Assembly (NCBI GenBank): GCA_963768165.1
Contig: CAVYHJ010000002.1
Span: forward strand, 62,001 to 126,000
Length of the DNA: 64,000 nucleotides
Direction: 5' to 3'
Origin: CAVYHJ01 sp963768165 [NCBI: uncultured bacterium]
GTDB lineage: Bacteria; UBP4; UBA4092
The position numbers and the translations under genes are program-made. Below the pieces are notes generated by a model, which saw nothing but the letters and a program-made list of their open reading frames with translations, searched no databases and was not told the DNA's origin. This document shows, piece after piece, positions 25,900 to 35,336 of the stretch. The stretch's first letter is position 1, and every line of letters starts with the position of its first letter.

Positions 25900-27285
25900 A
25901 TGCGGTTCGATACAGTGATTAAAAATGGTACGGTCTATACTGCCGTGGATACCTATCAAGCGGATATTGGGATTCGCGGGGAACAAATAGCAGCCATTGG
26001 CAAAAATTTGGAGCCGGATGGCGCTAAAGTTATTAATGCTAAAGGAAAAATGGTTATACCCGGCGGGATTGATGTTCATGTCCATTTACAATTACCTTTC
26101 TGTGGGACAGTCTCTGCCGATGATTTTTATACGGGGACCAAAGCGGCCGCTTGCGGTGGAGTAACCACGGTCATTGATTTTGCCGGCCAGATTAAGGACA
26201 AGGGATTGATGGCAGGAATCAAAGCCCGCATGGCGGAAGCGGAGCCCAAAGTCTGCGTGGATTATTCCTTGCATGGAATGGTGACCGGATACACCGATGC
26301 CATCGGCAAAGAATATGAAAAATGCGTGGAATTCGGTGTTCCCACTTTTAAGATGTTTATGATTTATCGTGCTGAAGGTTGGCAGTCGGATGATGCCCAA
26401 TTATTTTCTTCGCTAATCGCCGCCAAGCAAGCCAACGCAATGATTTTGGTACATGCCGAATCCGAAGCCGTGATGAATATCCTGATTGCCAAATATTTAC
26501 AGGAAAAAAGCAAATGGGGCGCCTATGGACATGTCCTCTCCCGACCTAATTTTATTGAAGAGGAAGCTATTCAACGGATGATGAAATGGACGGAAGTCAC
26601 CCAAGGCCGCGCCTATATCGTGCACATGTCCACTGCTGAAGGGGCGGACTTGATTAAACTGGGTCATGAAAAAGGAATCCATATTAATGCCGAAACCTGT
26701 CCCCAATATCTCGTTTTGCATGACGAGGTATTCAAAGACCGCAAGACCGGACATCTTTACGCTACCTGCCCTCAAATCAAAAAGAAAAAAGATTGTGATC
26801 GCATGTGGAAAGCCTTGATTGACGGCGAAGTCAAAATCGTCTCTACTGATACCTGCACCTTCACCACCAAACAAAAAGCCATGTGGAAAGGTGATTTCAC
26901 TCGCATTCCCTTTGGTTTACCCGGTGTCGAAACTCTCATGCCGAGCGTTTATACATTTGGCGTCCGCGAAGGCAAGTTCTCCATGAACCATTTCATCTCT
27001 TTGCTCTCGACCAATCCCGCTAAGATGATGGGGATGTTCCCTAAAAAAGGAACCATTGCGATCGGGTCCGATGCCGATATCACCATTATTGACCCCAACC
27101 GCAAAAAGAAGATTGATTATCACAAACTCGCTACCAATTGCGACTGGTCTCCCTTTCAGGGTATGACCATGTATGGTTTCCCGGATATTACCTTAAGCCG
27201 TGGCACAATCGTCGTCAACGACGGTAAATTCGTTGGTAAAAAAGGACATGGCAAATTTGTCAAACGAAAATTGGAAAAGATTTAG
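25900..27285 (+). CDS. hydA: dihydropyrimidinase / D-hydantoinase
   Basis: This enzyme hydrolyses the ring of dihydrouracil, dihydrothymine or hydantoins, the step after PreTA. The 461-residue amidohydrolase has the metal ligands in DVHVHLQLPF (HxH, residues 59-61), the carboxylated lysine in VPTFKMFMIYRAEG (about Lys150), His in VHAESE, His in IVHMSTAEGADL, and the late aspartate in VSTDTCTFTTKQK. The last motif normally reads DHCxF, so His is replaced by Thr. Start site: AAAGGAG eight bases before ATG. The third pathway enzyme, beta-ureidopropionase, is absent from the window. Confidence 0.92.
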   Translation: MRFDTVIKNGTVYTAVDTYQADIGIRGEQIAAIGKNLEPDGAKVINAKGKMVIPGGIDVHVHLQLPFCGTVSADDFYTGTKAAACGGVTTVIDFAGQIKDKGLMAGIKARMAEAEPKVCVDYSLHGMVTGYTDAIGKEYEKCVEFGVPTFKMFMIYRAEGWQSDDAQLFSSLIAAKQANAMILVHAESEAVMNILIAKYLQEKSKWGAYGHVLSRPNFIEEEAIQRMMKWTEVTQGRAYIVHMSTAEGADLIKLGHEKGIHINAETCPQYLVLHDEVFKDRKTGHLYATCPQIKKKKDCDRMWKALIDGEVKIVSTDTCTFTTKQKAMWKGDFTRIPFGLPGVETLMPSVYTFGVREGKFSMNHFISLLSTNPAKMMGMFPKKGTIAIGSDADITIIDPNRKKKIDYHKLATNCDWSPFQGMTMYGFPDITLSRGTIVVNDGKFVGKKGHGKFVKRKLEKI

Positions 27286-27308
27286 CTGAAAAACGCTAAG
27301 AGATTTAT

Positions 27309-27907
27309 GTGAAACCGGGCAAGAAATATATCTATTTGATTTCAGGAATAGTTTTATTTCTTGCCCTATTTATTATACTTGTCTTACATTTCTATTACCG
27401 CCCTTCTCCCATAAAATTTGATAAGCCTCAAAAATATTCCATGTCCCAGGATGAATTGGCGGAATATAATAAGTTGGAAAAACTTATGACAAATGATTCC
27501 ACCAGATATTGTGAAGCGGATTTTGATGGGAATGGGACTTTAGACCGCGCTTATATAGATGGATGGAAAACAATAACCCTTTTTATTTTGGAACTCCTAA
27601 TGTAAAAAAAGTTGAAGAAGAGTATGAGGGATCATCAGGATTCAATTGTATAGCCTGTGCCGATATGGATCGAGATGGGAAAATTGATTTAATTGTAGGA
27701 GATTTTGGAGATGAGCGCATAGATATTTTATACAATAATGGCAAAGGAAAATTTAGTTTCGGACCGAATATAGAAGTAGAACATGTAGATGTTCGAAATA
27801 GTATAGTAATGGTCAAAGATGTAAATCATGATAATTGGCAGGATATTATCTATAAAGGAGATGACGGAAACTACTATTTGACTTTAAATCAGGGCTTGCG
27901 AAAATAG
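27309..27907 (+). pseudogene. membrane-anchored FG-GAP/VCBS-repeat protein, frameshifted
   Basis: Two open frames read as one broken gene. The first (GTG at 27309, stop 27605) gives an N-terminal transmembrane anchor (about residues 8-29) and the first calcium-type repeat, EADFDGNGTLDRAYIDG. The second (27563-27907), shifted by -1, continues with CADMDRDGKIDLIVGDFG, a strand region GKGKFSFG and KDVNHDNWQDIIYKGDDG. The reading frame changes near TGGAAAACAATAACC (about 27560-27575). The repeats resemble FG-GAP (integrin-like propeller) units on the outside of the cytoplasmic membrane. No slippery heptamer is seen, so an indel or sequencing error is the likely cause. The intact IS begins 55 bases downstream. 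Confidence 0.65.
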
Positions 27908-27947
27908 TTTTAATAAAATATAAGCTAATGAAAAGATTGCACGTAGG

Positions 27948-27962
27948 AATTCTTTGACACGT
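27948..27962. repeat. left half of a palindrome split by the IS, plus target duplication ACGT
   Basis: AATTCTTTGAC (27948-27958) followed by ACGT (27959-27962). The mirror half ACGT (29166-29169) plus GTCAAAGAATT (29170-29180) lies on the far side of the element. Removing the IS and one ACGT restores a perfect 26-base palindrome that resembles the one at 63822-63847. Confidence 0.75.
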
Positions 27963-29165
27963 GAGACCTCTGAAAAAGTATTGTTTTTGTTTTACAAGAG
28001 TGATAAATAAAAAAAGAGAAGGTTGAGGAGGAGGAAAGAAGCGGTTGGGAGAGTCCAACGACCTTTGGAGGAGTCTCCAAAGAGGAGAATACACTGGTAT
28101 TCTTGTCCTTTTCGGATTAAGGAGACACAACTCCCCTGCGTTTGACCATCCGGACCAGATTCTCGGCCATGACCGCCATCTCCAAGAATTGTTTCACTCG
28201 TTGTAATCCGCTGACCGTCATCTTGCGTACCCCGCGCCAGAGTTTGAGACACCCGAAATACGATTCAATCAGATACCTTTTCTTCTTTTTCCAGCGCTCA
28301 TTATGTCGTACATCTTCAGGTTTCTGGACTCGGGCATGGCGCTGATTCCGTAAAATCCCATCCACGATCCCATGGCGTCCCAACCACTCCCGATTCCGTT
28401 TCGCATCAAATCCCCGGTCCGCCAGCACGATCCCTTCCTCTCCGGTCAATACTTGCGGCAGTAAAAATACATCATGAATATTCGCAGGCACGACTAACGG
28501 TCGTCCCCCCAACGTCGTCTTGGGATCATAGCGTAAACACACATTATATCCATGCACGATCTTCAAGGGTCCTCGTTTCCCGGTTCCTGCTTCCGGTTCT
28601 AAGGGTTTCCCTTCTGGATCTGTGGCCTCTTTCTTATGATGACTTTCCACGAGGGTCGCATCCACAATCACCACACTCCCTTTCTTTAAGGACACCTTCT
28701 GCCGTCCTAACTGTTCTTCAAACCAGCCCCACAACTCGTTCTCCACTCCCGCCTGGCGAATTCTCTCCCGAAACTTCACCAGCGTCGTATCATCCGGCAC
28801 TTCCTCCCCAAAAGCAATCCCCACAAACTCCCGAAAGGACAACCGATCCGTAACCTCTTCAACTACCCGCACATCTGACAGATTATAAATCCTTTCCAAC
28901 AACCATATCCGAAATAATACCTCCGGCGCATACCCCGGACGTCCCTGATCCTTCGAATACATTCCTTCCAACCGTTGATGCAGTCCCTTCCAATCCAGCA
29001 TCCCTTTCAGTTTCTCCAAAAACTTCCCGGTCTTCGTATCCAACTCCATCCATCCTTGCAGTAAGTGTCCTTGTCCTTTTTCTTCCCCGATCATGTGTCT
29101 CTCCTTTTAGGTTTTCCTTCCCATACTCTCAATCCCAACAAAAGGTAGACTTTTTCAGAGGTCTC
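27963..29165 (-). mobile_element. complete IS5-family insertion sequence
   Basis: The 1203-base element is bounded by inverted ends GAGACCTCTGAAAAAGT (left, 27963-27979) and its complement (right, 29149-29165), with ACGT directly repeated outside. It carries one transposase gene on the minus strand. The terminal repeat has the same outer bases as the nearby 139-base MITE. An old deleted relative lies at about 12590-12800. All features suggest a recently active element in this genome. Confidence 0.9.
28117..29094 (-). CDS. IS5-family DDE transposase
   Basis: The 325-residue transposase has an N-terminal DUF772-type domain (RLEGMYSKDQGRPGYAPEVLFRIWLLERIYNLSDV in pieces around residues 42-76) and SFREFVGIAFGEEVPDDTTLVKFRERI. 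A DDE domain follows. The catalytic residues are visible as D in VVIVDATLVESHH (about 145), D in VLADRGFDAKRNRE (about 225) and E in KRYLIESYFGCLKLW (about 280). The gene is uninterrupted and fills the element, so it is probably functional. Confidence 0.95.
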   Translation of the reverse strand: MIGEEKGQGHLLQGWMELDTKTGKFLEKLKGMLDWKGLHQRLEGMYSKDQGRPGYAPEVLFRIWLLERIYNLSDVRVVEEVTDRLSFREFVGIAFGEEVPDDTTLVKFRERIRQAGVENELWGWFEEQLGRQKVSLKKGSVVIVDATLVESHHKKEATDPEGKPLEPEAGTGKRGPLKIVHGYNVCLRYDPKTTLGGRPLVVPANIHDVFLLPQVLTGEEGIVLADRGFDAKRNREWLGRHGIVDGILRNQRHARVQKPEDVRHNERWKKKKRYLIESYFGCLKLWRGVRKMTVSGLQRVKQFLEMAVMAENLVRMVKRRGVVSP

Positions 29166-29214
29166 ACGTGTCAAAGAATTATTTTCATATACCTGTTCAA
29201 AGTTTTCTACAAAT

Positions 29215-29353
29215 GAGACCTCTGAAAAAGTCTTCATAGTGGCAAAAATAATTATTGACCAAACGGTCAATAATTCTAAAGGGTTGATTTTATTGGAGAT
29301 AAAAATTGTGACATTTGTCACTAATTTTTTATAACTACTTATTCAGAGGTTTC
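29215..29353. mobile_element. 139 bp MITE with ends matching the adjacent IS
   Basis: Left end GAGACCTCTGAAAAAGT (29215-29231) and right end ACTTATTCAGAGGTTTC (29337-29353) are inverted copies at 15 of 17 positions. They equal the ends of the intact IS, 49 bases away. AAAT is repeated directly outside both ends (29211-29214, 29354-29357), the same 4-base duplication length as for the IS. There is no coding sequence. Inside lie two perfect hairpins: AATTATTGACC/GGTCAATAATT (29250-29275) and GTGACA/TGTCAC (29308-29321). Confidence 0.8.
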
Positions 29354-29370
29354 AAATATATAAAGTTTTT

Positions 29371-32202
29371 TTAATGGTGGTGGGTAAGAGCAAATTCAAG
29401 AGTGGATTGAATCTTTGCAAGTTGTAGCGGGTCGGTCACTTTTTCCCCTTCAGTATCGGTCACATAAAATACATCCACGGCACGGAACCCATAGGTGGCA
29501 ATCCGTGCTGTGCCGATAGTTAAATTCAGTTGGGCGAGAGTATGCGTTAAAGTATAAAGTAACCCAATACGATCTTGCGTACGAATATCAATCACCGTTT
29601 GCGTATCGGAGATTTCCGTACTGATGGATATTTCCGTTGGGACATGGGAGGAAACCACAACAGAGGGGGTAAATCCTTTTTGACGATAGGACAGAATAAT
29701 AGAAATATCTTTTTCTCCAGCAAGAACTTTATGCAAATCCATTTCAATTTCAACCCAGACCTGGTTTTCGTCCGTCCATCCGGGACTGCGGTGGTCCAAT
29801 TGAAGGGTATCAATCACAATCCCGTCGGAACGGGTAAAAATTTGCGCGCTGAGGATACTGATTCCCTTGGACGCCAGAGTTCCTGCGATCTTCGAAAACA
29901 ATCCCGGCATGTCAAGAGTACAGATTGTATAATCCGAGTAGCCAATCTTGGGAAAATGAGTCACCGAAGTGATAAGAGGATACATAGCATCCACTGGAGA
30001 CGATGTTTGAAGAGTATACGAAGTGAAAAACGGAGGCATTTGTTCTTCCGCATTATCGGATATACTTTCCTCTTTCATAATTTTCTTCTGCAGAAATGCC
30101 GGCCGAGAATGTAATTCTCGCACCAACTGAATATGTTTAACCATGTTGACAGGAGCTGTTCCTAATAAATATCGCAAGGACATTTTTGAAAAATGTTCGT
30201 TGACTTCCTCGGCACTCACTTCTTTTTTGAACCGGTTAATCATGGATTTACGCACGGCATTCACTTCGTCTGCTTCATCCACTTCAGTCAATTTTTCACC
30301 CGATAATAGCGCTTTTGTTTTACGATACAATTCGGAAAGGAGCGATGCTTTCCAAGGAGTCCAAATTTCCGGGCCAACAGCGCGCATGTCCGCGTAAGTT
30401 AGACAATAAAGCAATTTCAGCTTATTGGTATTATTAATTTCCCACGCGAAATTCGACAAGACCCGGTTATCTTCCAGATCATGGTGCTGGGTCACTTCCG
30501 ACATCAACAAATGTTCTTCCACTAAAAATAAAATTAATTCGCGTTCCTCATCGTAAATTTTAAGGCGGTCAAGAATTGCGGGAATCATTTTTAATCCCGC
30601 TTGGACATGTTCCTCTTTGGAAACTTTCCCGATATCATGGAGTAGTGCCGCTAGCATTAATAATCGGTCAGCTTTGACCTCATGATATACCTGGATTAAT
30701 TCTTTCGGCGGGGGTTGCCCGTTATTCCTATCCAGGGTCGTTTGATTCTTTAACTCCTGCAAAAAATCCACCAGTTGCAGGGTATGCTCGTCCACCGTAT
30801 AGCGGTGCTGAATATCCTGCCGCACCAGGCAAGTGAGTCCTTCAAATTCCGGAATAAATTTTTCCAGAACACCCAGTTCATGCATGGCACGGAGCGCCAG
30901 TCCCAGATTCCCGGTCTCCACCAGCATATCCAGAAAAGCATTCCGCGCATCCGACAGGAGAAAATCTTCCATGGAAAATTTAGAAATACGGTTGCGAATC
31001 AGCGTTTTCGTACCTACCGCCAAGGGTACATTTCGCCGCTGGGATTCTAAAAAACAGCGCATAATCAAAGGCGCATCCACCATTTGTACATGCGTTTCCA
31101 ATAAATGGATGGCTCCATCTCGTTGAAAAATTCCCGGAACTATGGTGATTTGCGTCTGGCGATGACCGGTTTTTCGTGAATGCGGCGGAAAACAACGGTC
31201 AATAAAGATCATGGAATATTCATATATGTTCCGGGCGGCACGATAATATGCCTGCATAAAGAGTTCCACCGCCGTCCCCAGCAAATCATTCGTAAACCCC
31301 AAATCAGTCGCCACAATTTCCTGATACTGTAAAGAGAGAATATCCTGTTTCCGTGCCGCGCGATAATGCAAATCGTTCCTTACCCGCCATAAAAAATCCA
31401 GCGATTTTTCTGTTTGCACTCTTTCCGTTTCCGAGATTACACCCAGTTTATGCAGCCCTGATAATTGCCGGGTTCCGAATCGCGCCTGGGCAATCCATAA
31501 CGCCGTATGAATATCCCGTAATCCACCCACTCCGTTCTTCACATTTGGTTCCAAATTATAAATGGAATCCCCATAATGCTGATGCCTCTCCTGCAGTTCC
31601 CGATATTTTCCTCTGACATAAGATGACACCATGTCACGAAATACTGTATTGTTCAATGAAGATTCCAATTGGGCAAAGGTCGCTAAATCACCGGCGATAA
31701 ATCGGGATTCCATCATGGACGTTTGCGACGTCAAATCCTCCCGGGCATACCGTAAACAATCTTCTATAGAACGCAAAGAATGTCCCAGTTCAAATCCAAT
31801 ATCCCATAAATAATGCAAAATCGCGGTGGCAAGTTGTCCTATGGATTCCGTCAACTCTTTTGGAAACAAAAATAAGATATCAATATCCGAATGGGGTTGT
31901 AGTTCCCGTCGGCCATACCCACCGGCGGCAAGGATCGCCAAAGGTTCCACCGGTTTCCCCTCACCAATTTGTTCTTCGGACACAATCTTGTAGACGGCTT
32001 GAATCAGGGTATCTATTAAATTGGTATGGCTGGAGAGAATTTCCGCGCCGCTGGCACCGGACAGGTGGCGGGTGAAAATCCGTTCCTTTTCCGTCCTTAA
32101 ATATTCCCTAAAATAATCAATATACGCCTTCCGCCGTAGCTCCGGGTCGTGTGGTGCACTGGTGCTTAGCGATGCCAGACGGTCTTCTAATTGAAATTCC
32201 AT
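29371..32202 (-). CDS. glnD: bifunctional uridylyltransferase/uridylyl-removing enzyme GlnD
   Basis: GlnD senses glutamine and attaches UMP to, or removes it from, the PII protein. I start it at the ATG at 32202 (MEFQLEDRL) rather than 32235, to leave room for promoters between it and the divergent polX gene. It has about 943 residues. The nucleotidyltransferase site is AAGGYGRRELQPHSDIDILF (about residue 95), followed by the GlnD helical domain. The HD domain carries LLHDIGKVSKEEH (about 525). Two C-terminal ACT domains follow (YTICTLDMPGLFSKIAGTL and VIDIRTQDRIGLLYTLTHTL). The architecture is complete. GlnE is encoded at 2308-5310. Confidence 0.95.
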   Translation of the reverse strand: MEFQLEDRLASLSTSAPHDPELRRKAYIDYFREYLRTEKERIFTRHLSGASGAEILSSHTNLIDTLIQAVYKIVSEEQIGEGKPVEPLAILAAGGYGRRELQPHSDIDILFLFPKELTESIGQLATAILHYLWDIGFELGHSLRSIEDCLRYAREDLTSQTSMMESRFIAGDLATFAQLESSLNNTVFRDMVSSYVRGKYRELQERHQHYGDSIYNLEPNVKNGVGGLRDIHTALWIAQARFGTRQLSGLHKLGVISETERVQTEKSLDFLWRVRNDLHYRAARKQDILSLQYQEIVATDLGFTNDLLGTAVELFMQAYYRAARNIYEYSMIFIDRCFPPHSRKTGHRQTQITIVPGIFQRDGAIHLLETHVQMVDAPLIMRCFLESQRRNVPLAVGTKTLIRNRISKFSMEDFLLSDARNAFLDMLVETGNLGLALRAMHELGVLEKFIPEFEGLTCLVRQDIQHRYTVDEHTLQLVDFLQELKNQTTLDRNNGQPPPKELIQVYHEVKADRLLMLAALLHDIGKVSKEEHVQAGLKMIPAILDRLKIYDEERELILFLVEEHLLMSEVTQHHDLEDNRVLSNFAWEINNTNKLKLLYCLTYADMRAVGPEIWTPWKASLLSELYRKTKALLSGEKLTEVDEADEVNAVRKSMINRFKKEVSAEEVNEHFSKMSLRYLLGTAPVNMVKHIQLVRELHSRPAFLQKKIMKEESISDNAEEQMPPFFTSYTLQTSSPVDAMYPLITSVTHFPKIGYSDYTICTLDMPGLFSKIAGTLASKGISILSAQIFTRSDGIVIDTLQLDHRSPGWTDENQVWVEIEMDLHKVLAGEKDISIILSYRQKGFTPSVVVSSHVPTEISISTEISDTQTVIDIRTQDRIGLLYTLTHTLAQLNLTIGTARIATYGFRAVDVFYVTDTEGEKVTDPLQLAKIQSTLEFALTHHH

Positions 32203-32255
32203 AATAATTAAATGTAGTTTAGCATAACCTTTCATGCTGAGATATAATTTAAAAT

Positions 32256-33983
32256 ATGAAAAATCGTGAAATTGCCGGACTATTTGAAAAAATTGGAGAT
32301 GTCCTCGAATTTAAAGGGGAAAATATTTTTAAGGTCAATGCCTATCGTAAAGCGGCACGAATTCTCGATGATTTAACCGAAGACATTGCAGTCGTCGCGG
32401 AACAAGAACGATTGCGCGACATCCCCGGAATCGGGGAAGGGATTTCCAAAGACATTCTCGACTATTTGAAAAACGGTAAAATGGAGAAATTCGAAATCGA
32501 GCGCAAAGGAGTGCCCGACGGCATTTTTCAACTGCTTTCCATATCAGGTTTGGGTCCCAAAACCGTCTCTCTAATCTATAAACAACTGGGGATTAAAAGT
32601 GTGCAAGAGTTGGAACTCGCGATTAAAAATCAGAAACTGCGCGATTTACCGGGCATGGGTGCCAAGAAAGAAGAAAATATTTTACGGGGGATTCAAATTC
32701 TGCGGGAAGGTTCTTCTCGAATGAATATCGGCATTGCCTTACCATTAGTATCCGACATCCTCACTAAATTGAGAGAATTGAAAGAAGTGAAAGATCTTTC
32801 ACCTGCCGGGTCATTCCGTCGAATGAAAGAAACGATTGGGGATATTGATATTCTGGCGACAGGCACTAAGAACGAAAAAATTATTGATTATTTCACGCAT
32901 TTGCCAATGGTCAAAGAAATTTTGGGTGCCGGAGACACCAAAGCCAGTGTGCGAATCGAGGGGAATTTACAGGTGGATTTACGTGTCGTCGAAGAAGACA
33001 GCTTCGGCGCGGCATTACAATATTTTACAGGTTCCAAAGAACACAACGTTCATTTACGCGAAATTGCTAAAAAAGAGGGTTTTAAAATTAACGAATATGG
33101 CGTCTTTAAAGGCGAAAAAAAAGTTGCCGGGAAAACCGAACAAGAAGTATACGCCGTCCTGGGTTTACCTTATATTCCACCGGAAATCCGCGAAGACCGG
33201 GGGGAGATTGAAGCGGCCTTTAATAATAGCCTTCCCGATTTGATTGATGTAAAAGACATCCAGGGCGATTTTCATGTACATACCAATTGGAGCGATGGAA
33301 AATGTACCATTGAGGAAGTCATTCAAGCTGCTAAACAGCGCGGGTATAAATTCATTGGAATTACCGACCACAGTGGTTCGTTAAATATTGCCAACGGGCT
33401 ATCACCTCAGAAATTACAAAACCAAATACGGGAGATTCGCAAAACTGCCGAGAAAATCAAAGGAATTACTGTGTTCGCGGGAAGTGAAGTGGATATTAAA
33501 GCCGATGGAACCATGGACTTCTCGGACGAACTCCTACGCCAATTGGATTTTGTCATTGCCTCCATTCATATCGGGTTTAAAAAGGATGAACAGACTAACA
33601 CCAATCGTATGATAACCGCTATTAAAAATCCGTTTGTCACTCTCGTTGCGCACCCGACCGGCAGATTATTGGGGGAACGTGACCCCTATGCCTTAAATCT
33701 CGACGAGGTCATGCAAGCTGCCAAAGAAACCGGAACCGCTATGGAAATTAATTCATCCTATCACCGTCTGGATTTGAATGATATCCACGCCCGCAAAGCC
33801 CATGACATGGGATTGACCTTCGCCATTGATACGGACAGTCACCACACTGACCAACTCTGGCAAATGCAATTAGGTATCGGAGTCGCTCGTCGCGCCTGGA
33901 TTTCCTCTAAAGAAGTTCTCAATACCTGGTCGGTCAAACAAATCCAAGAATTTCGGCAGAAAAAGATCAAAAACTCTGGATAA
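32256..33983 (+). CDS. polX: DNA polymerase X family protein with PHP domain (PolX)
   Basis: This bacterial PolX repair polymerase/3'-5' exonuclease has 575 residues. The N-terminal helix-hairpin-helix region ([15 protein letters not shown] and [16 protein letters not shown]) binds DNA. The polymerase palm has the catalytic pair in [11 protein letters not shown] (about residues 195-205) and [14 protein letters not shown]. The C-terminal PHP domain starts at [17 protein letters not shown] (about 340) and keeps the metal-binding histidines through [22 protein letters not shown] and DTDSHH. Length and domain order match Bacillus and Deinococcus PolX. It is divergent from glnD. Confidence 0.95.
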   Translation: MKNREIAGLFEKIGDVLEFKGENIFKVNAYRKAARILDDLTEDIAVVAEQERLRDIPGIGEGISKDILDYLKNGKMEKFEIERKGVPDGIFQLLSISGLGPKTVSLIYKQLGIKSVQELELAIKNQKLRDLPGMGAKKEENILRGIQILREGSSRMNIGIALPLVSDILTKLRELKEVKDLSPAGSFRRMKETIGDIDILATGTKNEKIIDYFTHLPMVKEILGAGDTKASVRIEGNLQVDLRVVEEDSFGAALQYFTGSKEHNVHLREIAKKEGFKINEYGVFKGEKKVAGKTEQEVYAVLGLPYIPPEIREDRGEIEAAFNNSLPDLIDVKDIQGDFHVHTNWSDGKCTIEEVIQAAKQRGYKFIGITDHSGSLNIANGLSPQKLQNQIREIRKTAEKIKGITVFAGSEVDIKADGTMDFSDELLRQLDFVIASIHIGFKKDEQTNTNRMITAIKNPFVTLVAHPTGRLLGERDPYALNLDEVMQAAKETGTAMEINSSYHRLDLNDIHARKAHDMGLTFAIDTDSHHTDQLWQMQLGIGVARRAWISSKEVLNTWSVKQIQEFRQKKIKNSG

Positions 33984-34164
33984 GACCCCCAAACGTTCCA
34001 AAAAGTACACTTTAAATAACCCGTTATCGGTATAATCTCTCAATGGGAGCTGATACGGCTTTGGTAGGTAGCTGGTACGGCTCTGATACGATCACAATTT
34101 TAATCCTCTTCCCACTGATTTGTACGTTTTGGTATATACTAAGCCAAAATGACTCTCCCGTTGT

Positions 34165-34185
34165 TATTCTCAACTCGATTAAGAA
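34165..34185. repeat. imperfect hairpin at the 5' edge of the Rhs fragment
   Basis: ATTCTCAA-CTCGA-TTAAGAAT pairs at 7 of 8 positions and is followed by CC. It is nearly the same as ATTCTCAA-CTTGA-TTGAGAAT-CC at 63888-63910. Rhs homology begins directly after it, so the repeat marks the break point of the Rhs gene. Confidence 0.6.
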
Positions 34186-34190
34186 TCCTA

Positions 34191-35336
34191 ATGGACATAT
34201 CTATTTCAACCTTGTACTATTACGATGCCAACGGAAACCTTGTCCTCGAATGTTCTTATCGAGGATTGACTACGGTGGGCAGTTGGTTCTATAGTTGGGA
34301 TACGGAAAACTGGTTGATTCTGGCAGTCAACGGGAGTGTGACCGTGCAATTGAATTATGATGTCTTTGGCAGACGCACCCAAAAGATTATGGGGACCAGT
34401 ACCACCCAGTATGATTTTGTGGGATTGGATGACCAGTTACGACGTTCCAATAGTACCACCCGTCAAGTCTATACCCTGACCGGAGGGATGATTGGGCAGA
34501 TGGTCTCTGTCCGAAACAATGGTGTGGACTATTTCTATCACTATGACCCAATTGGCAATGTCCTGATGATTACCAATGCTCAAGGGAATGTCATTGCCAA
34601 CTATACCCAGGAGGGCTTCGGAAATGTCATCGCCTCTACCGGTTCCGCCAATAATAATTATCACTTAACCACCCGCGAACAAGACCCGGATTTGGGGTTA
34701 TATTACGTCTACGCCCGCTGGTATGACCCACAGATAGGAAGATGGATTTCAAGGGAACCTACAGGACAGGATGGTCCGAATTTGTATCAGTATGCAGATA
34801 ATAATCCAATCAATGAGTTTGATCCAGATGGACGTTGTCCGGTAGTTGTAGTAGTAGTTGTTGTTGGAGGTGTAGTTAATGGAGGATATGATGCATGGAA
34901 AGCATGGCAGCAAACGCATAATTACTGGAATTTACCAGGAGCTTTCGGAGAAGGTTTTGTAAGTGGTTCAGTAGGGACTATAGCGGCTGTTGCAACTTTG
35001 GCTATTTCTGACAATCCTTTGGCTGCTGAGGCAGCTGCTGGGGCAGTAGGAAATGGGGTTAGTGATTTGATAAAGCAGTCTTTTGCTCATGGATTAAATT
35101 TAAATTGTTATAATGGAAAGGAATTAGCTGTAAGTACTGGGTTAGGCGCAGTAACTGGACCAATAGGAAAGGCGGCAGGGGAAGCATTAGCTCCAACTGT
35201 CGGACGTCTTCCGGATATTTGGGCTCCAAGAACTTTCTCAAACTATGGACCCAATTCATTAAGAATATTAGGACAAGGAGCCACGAGCCAAGTCGTTGAT
35301 CAAGGTGGACAGGCTGTAGGTGAAAATTTTTGGTAA
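34191..35336 (+). CDS. Rhs tip protein: Rhs core end plus variable C-terminal (polymorphic toxin type), N-terminally truncated
   Basis: About 381 residues. YYYDANGNLVLECSY and YDVFGRRTQKI are YD/Rhs repeats, and YHYDPIGNVLMITNAQGNVIA is a further unit. The Rhs-associated core ends with YARWYDPQIGRWISREPTGQ and NPINEFDPDGR at about residues 180-215. The remaining ~165 residues are the variable tip: a run of eight valines, then glycine/alanine-rich helices (AAEAAAGAVGNGVSDLIKQ) and no toxin motif that I recognise. Full Rhs proteins exceed 1000 residues, so this is a displaced tip rather than a complete gene. The tip DNA is poorer in G+C than the core. A membrane protein gene follows with a TAATG overlap. 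Confidence 0.75.
   Translation: MDISISTLYYYDANGNLVLECSYRGLTTVGSWFYSWDTENWLILAVNGSVTVQLNYDVFGRRTQKIMGTSTTQYDFVGLDDQLRRSNSTTRQVYTLTGGMIGQMVSVRNNGVDYFYHYDPIGNVLMITNAQGNVIANYTQEGFGNVIASTGSANNNYHLTTREQDPDLGLYYVYARWYDPQIGRWISREPTGQDGPNLYQYADNNPINEFDPDGRCPVVVVVVVVGGVVNGGYDAWKAWQQTHNYWNLPGAFGEGFVSGSVGTIAAVATLAISDNPLAAEAAAGAVGNGVSDLIKQSFAHGLNLNCYNGKELAVSTGLGAVTGPIGKAAGEALAPTVGRLPDIWAPRTFSNYGPNSLRILGQGATSQVVDQGGQAVGENFW
34293..34500 (+). repeat. Rhs core segment, direct-repeat copy A
   Basis: This stretch (GTTGGGATACGGAAAA onward) is nearly identical to 35822-36050, which is 1.5 kb downstream. A shorter third copy lies at 36309-36378. Confidence 0.85.

Noticed and set aside
34043-34294. 83-codon frame before the Rhs tip, with imperfect AGCTGATACGGCT repeats
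   Set aside because: No ribosome site, and it runs into the Rhs reading frame in a different phase.
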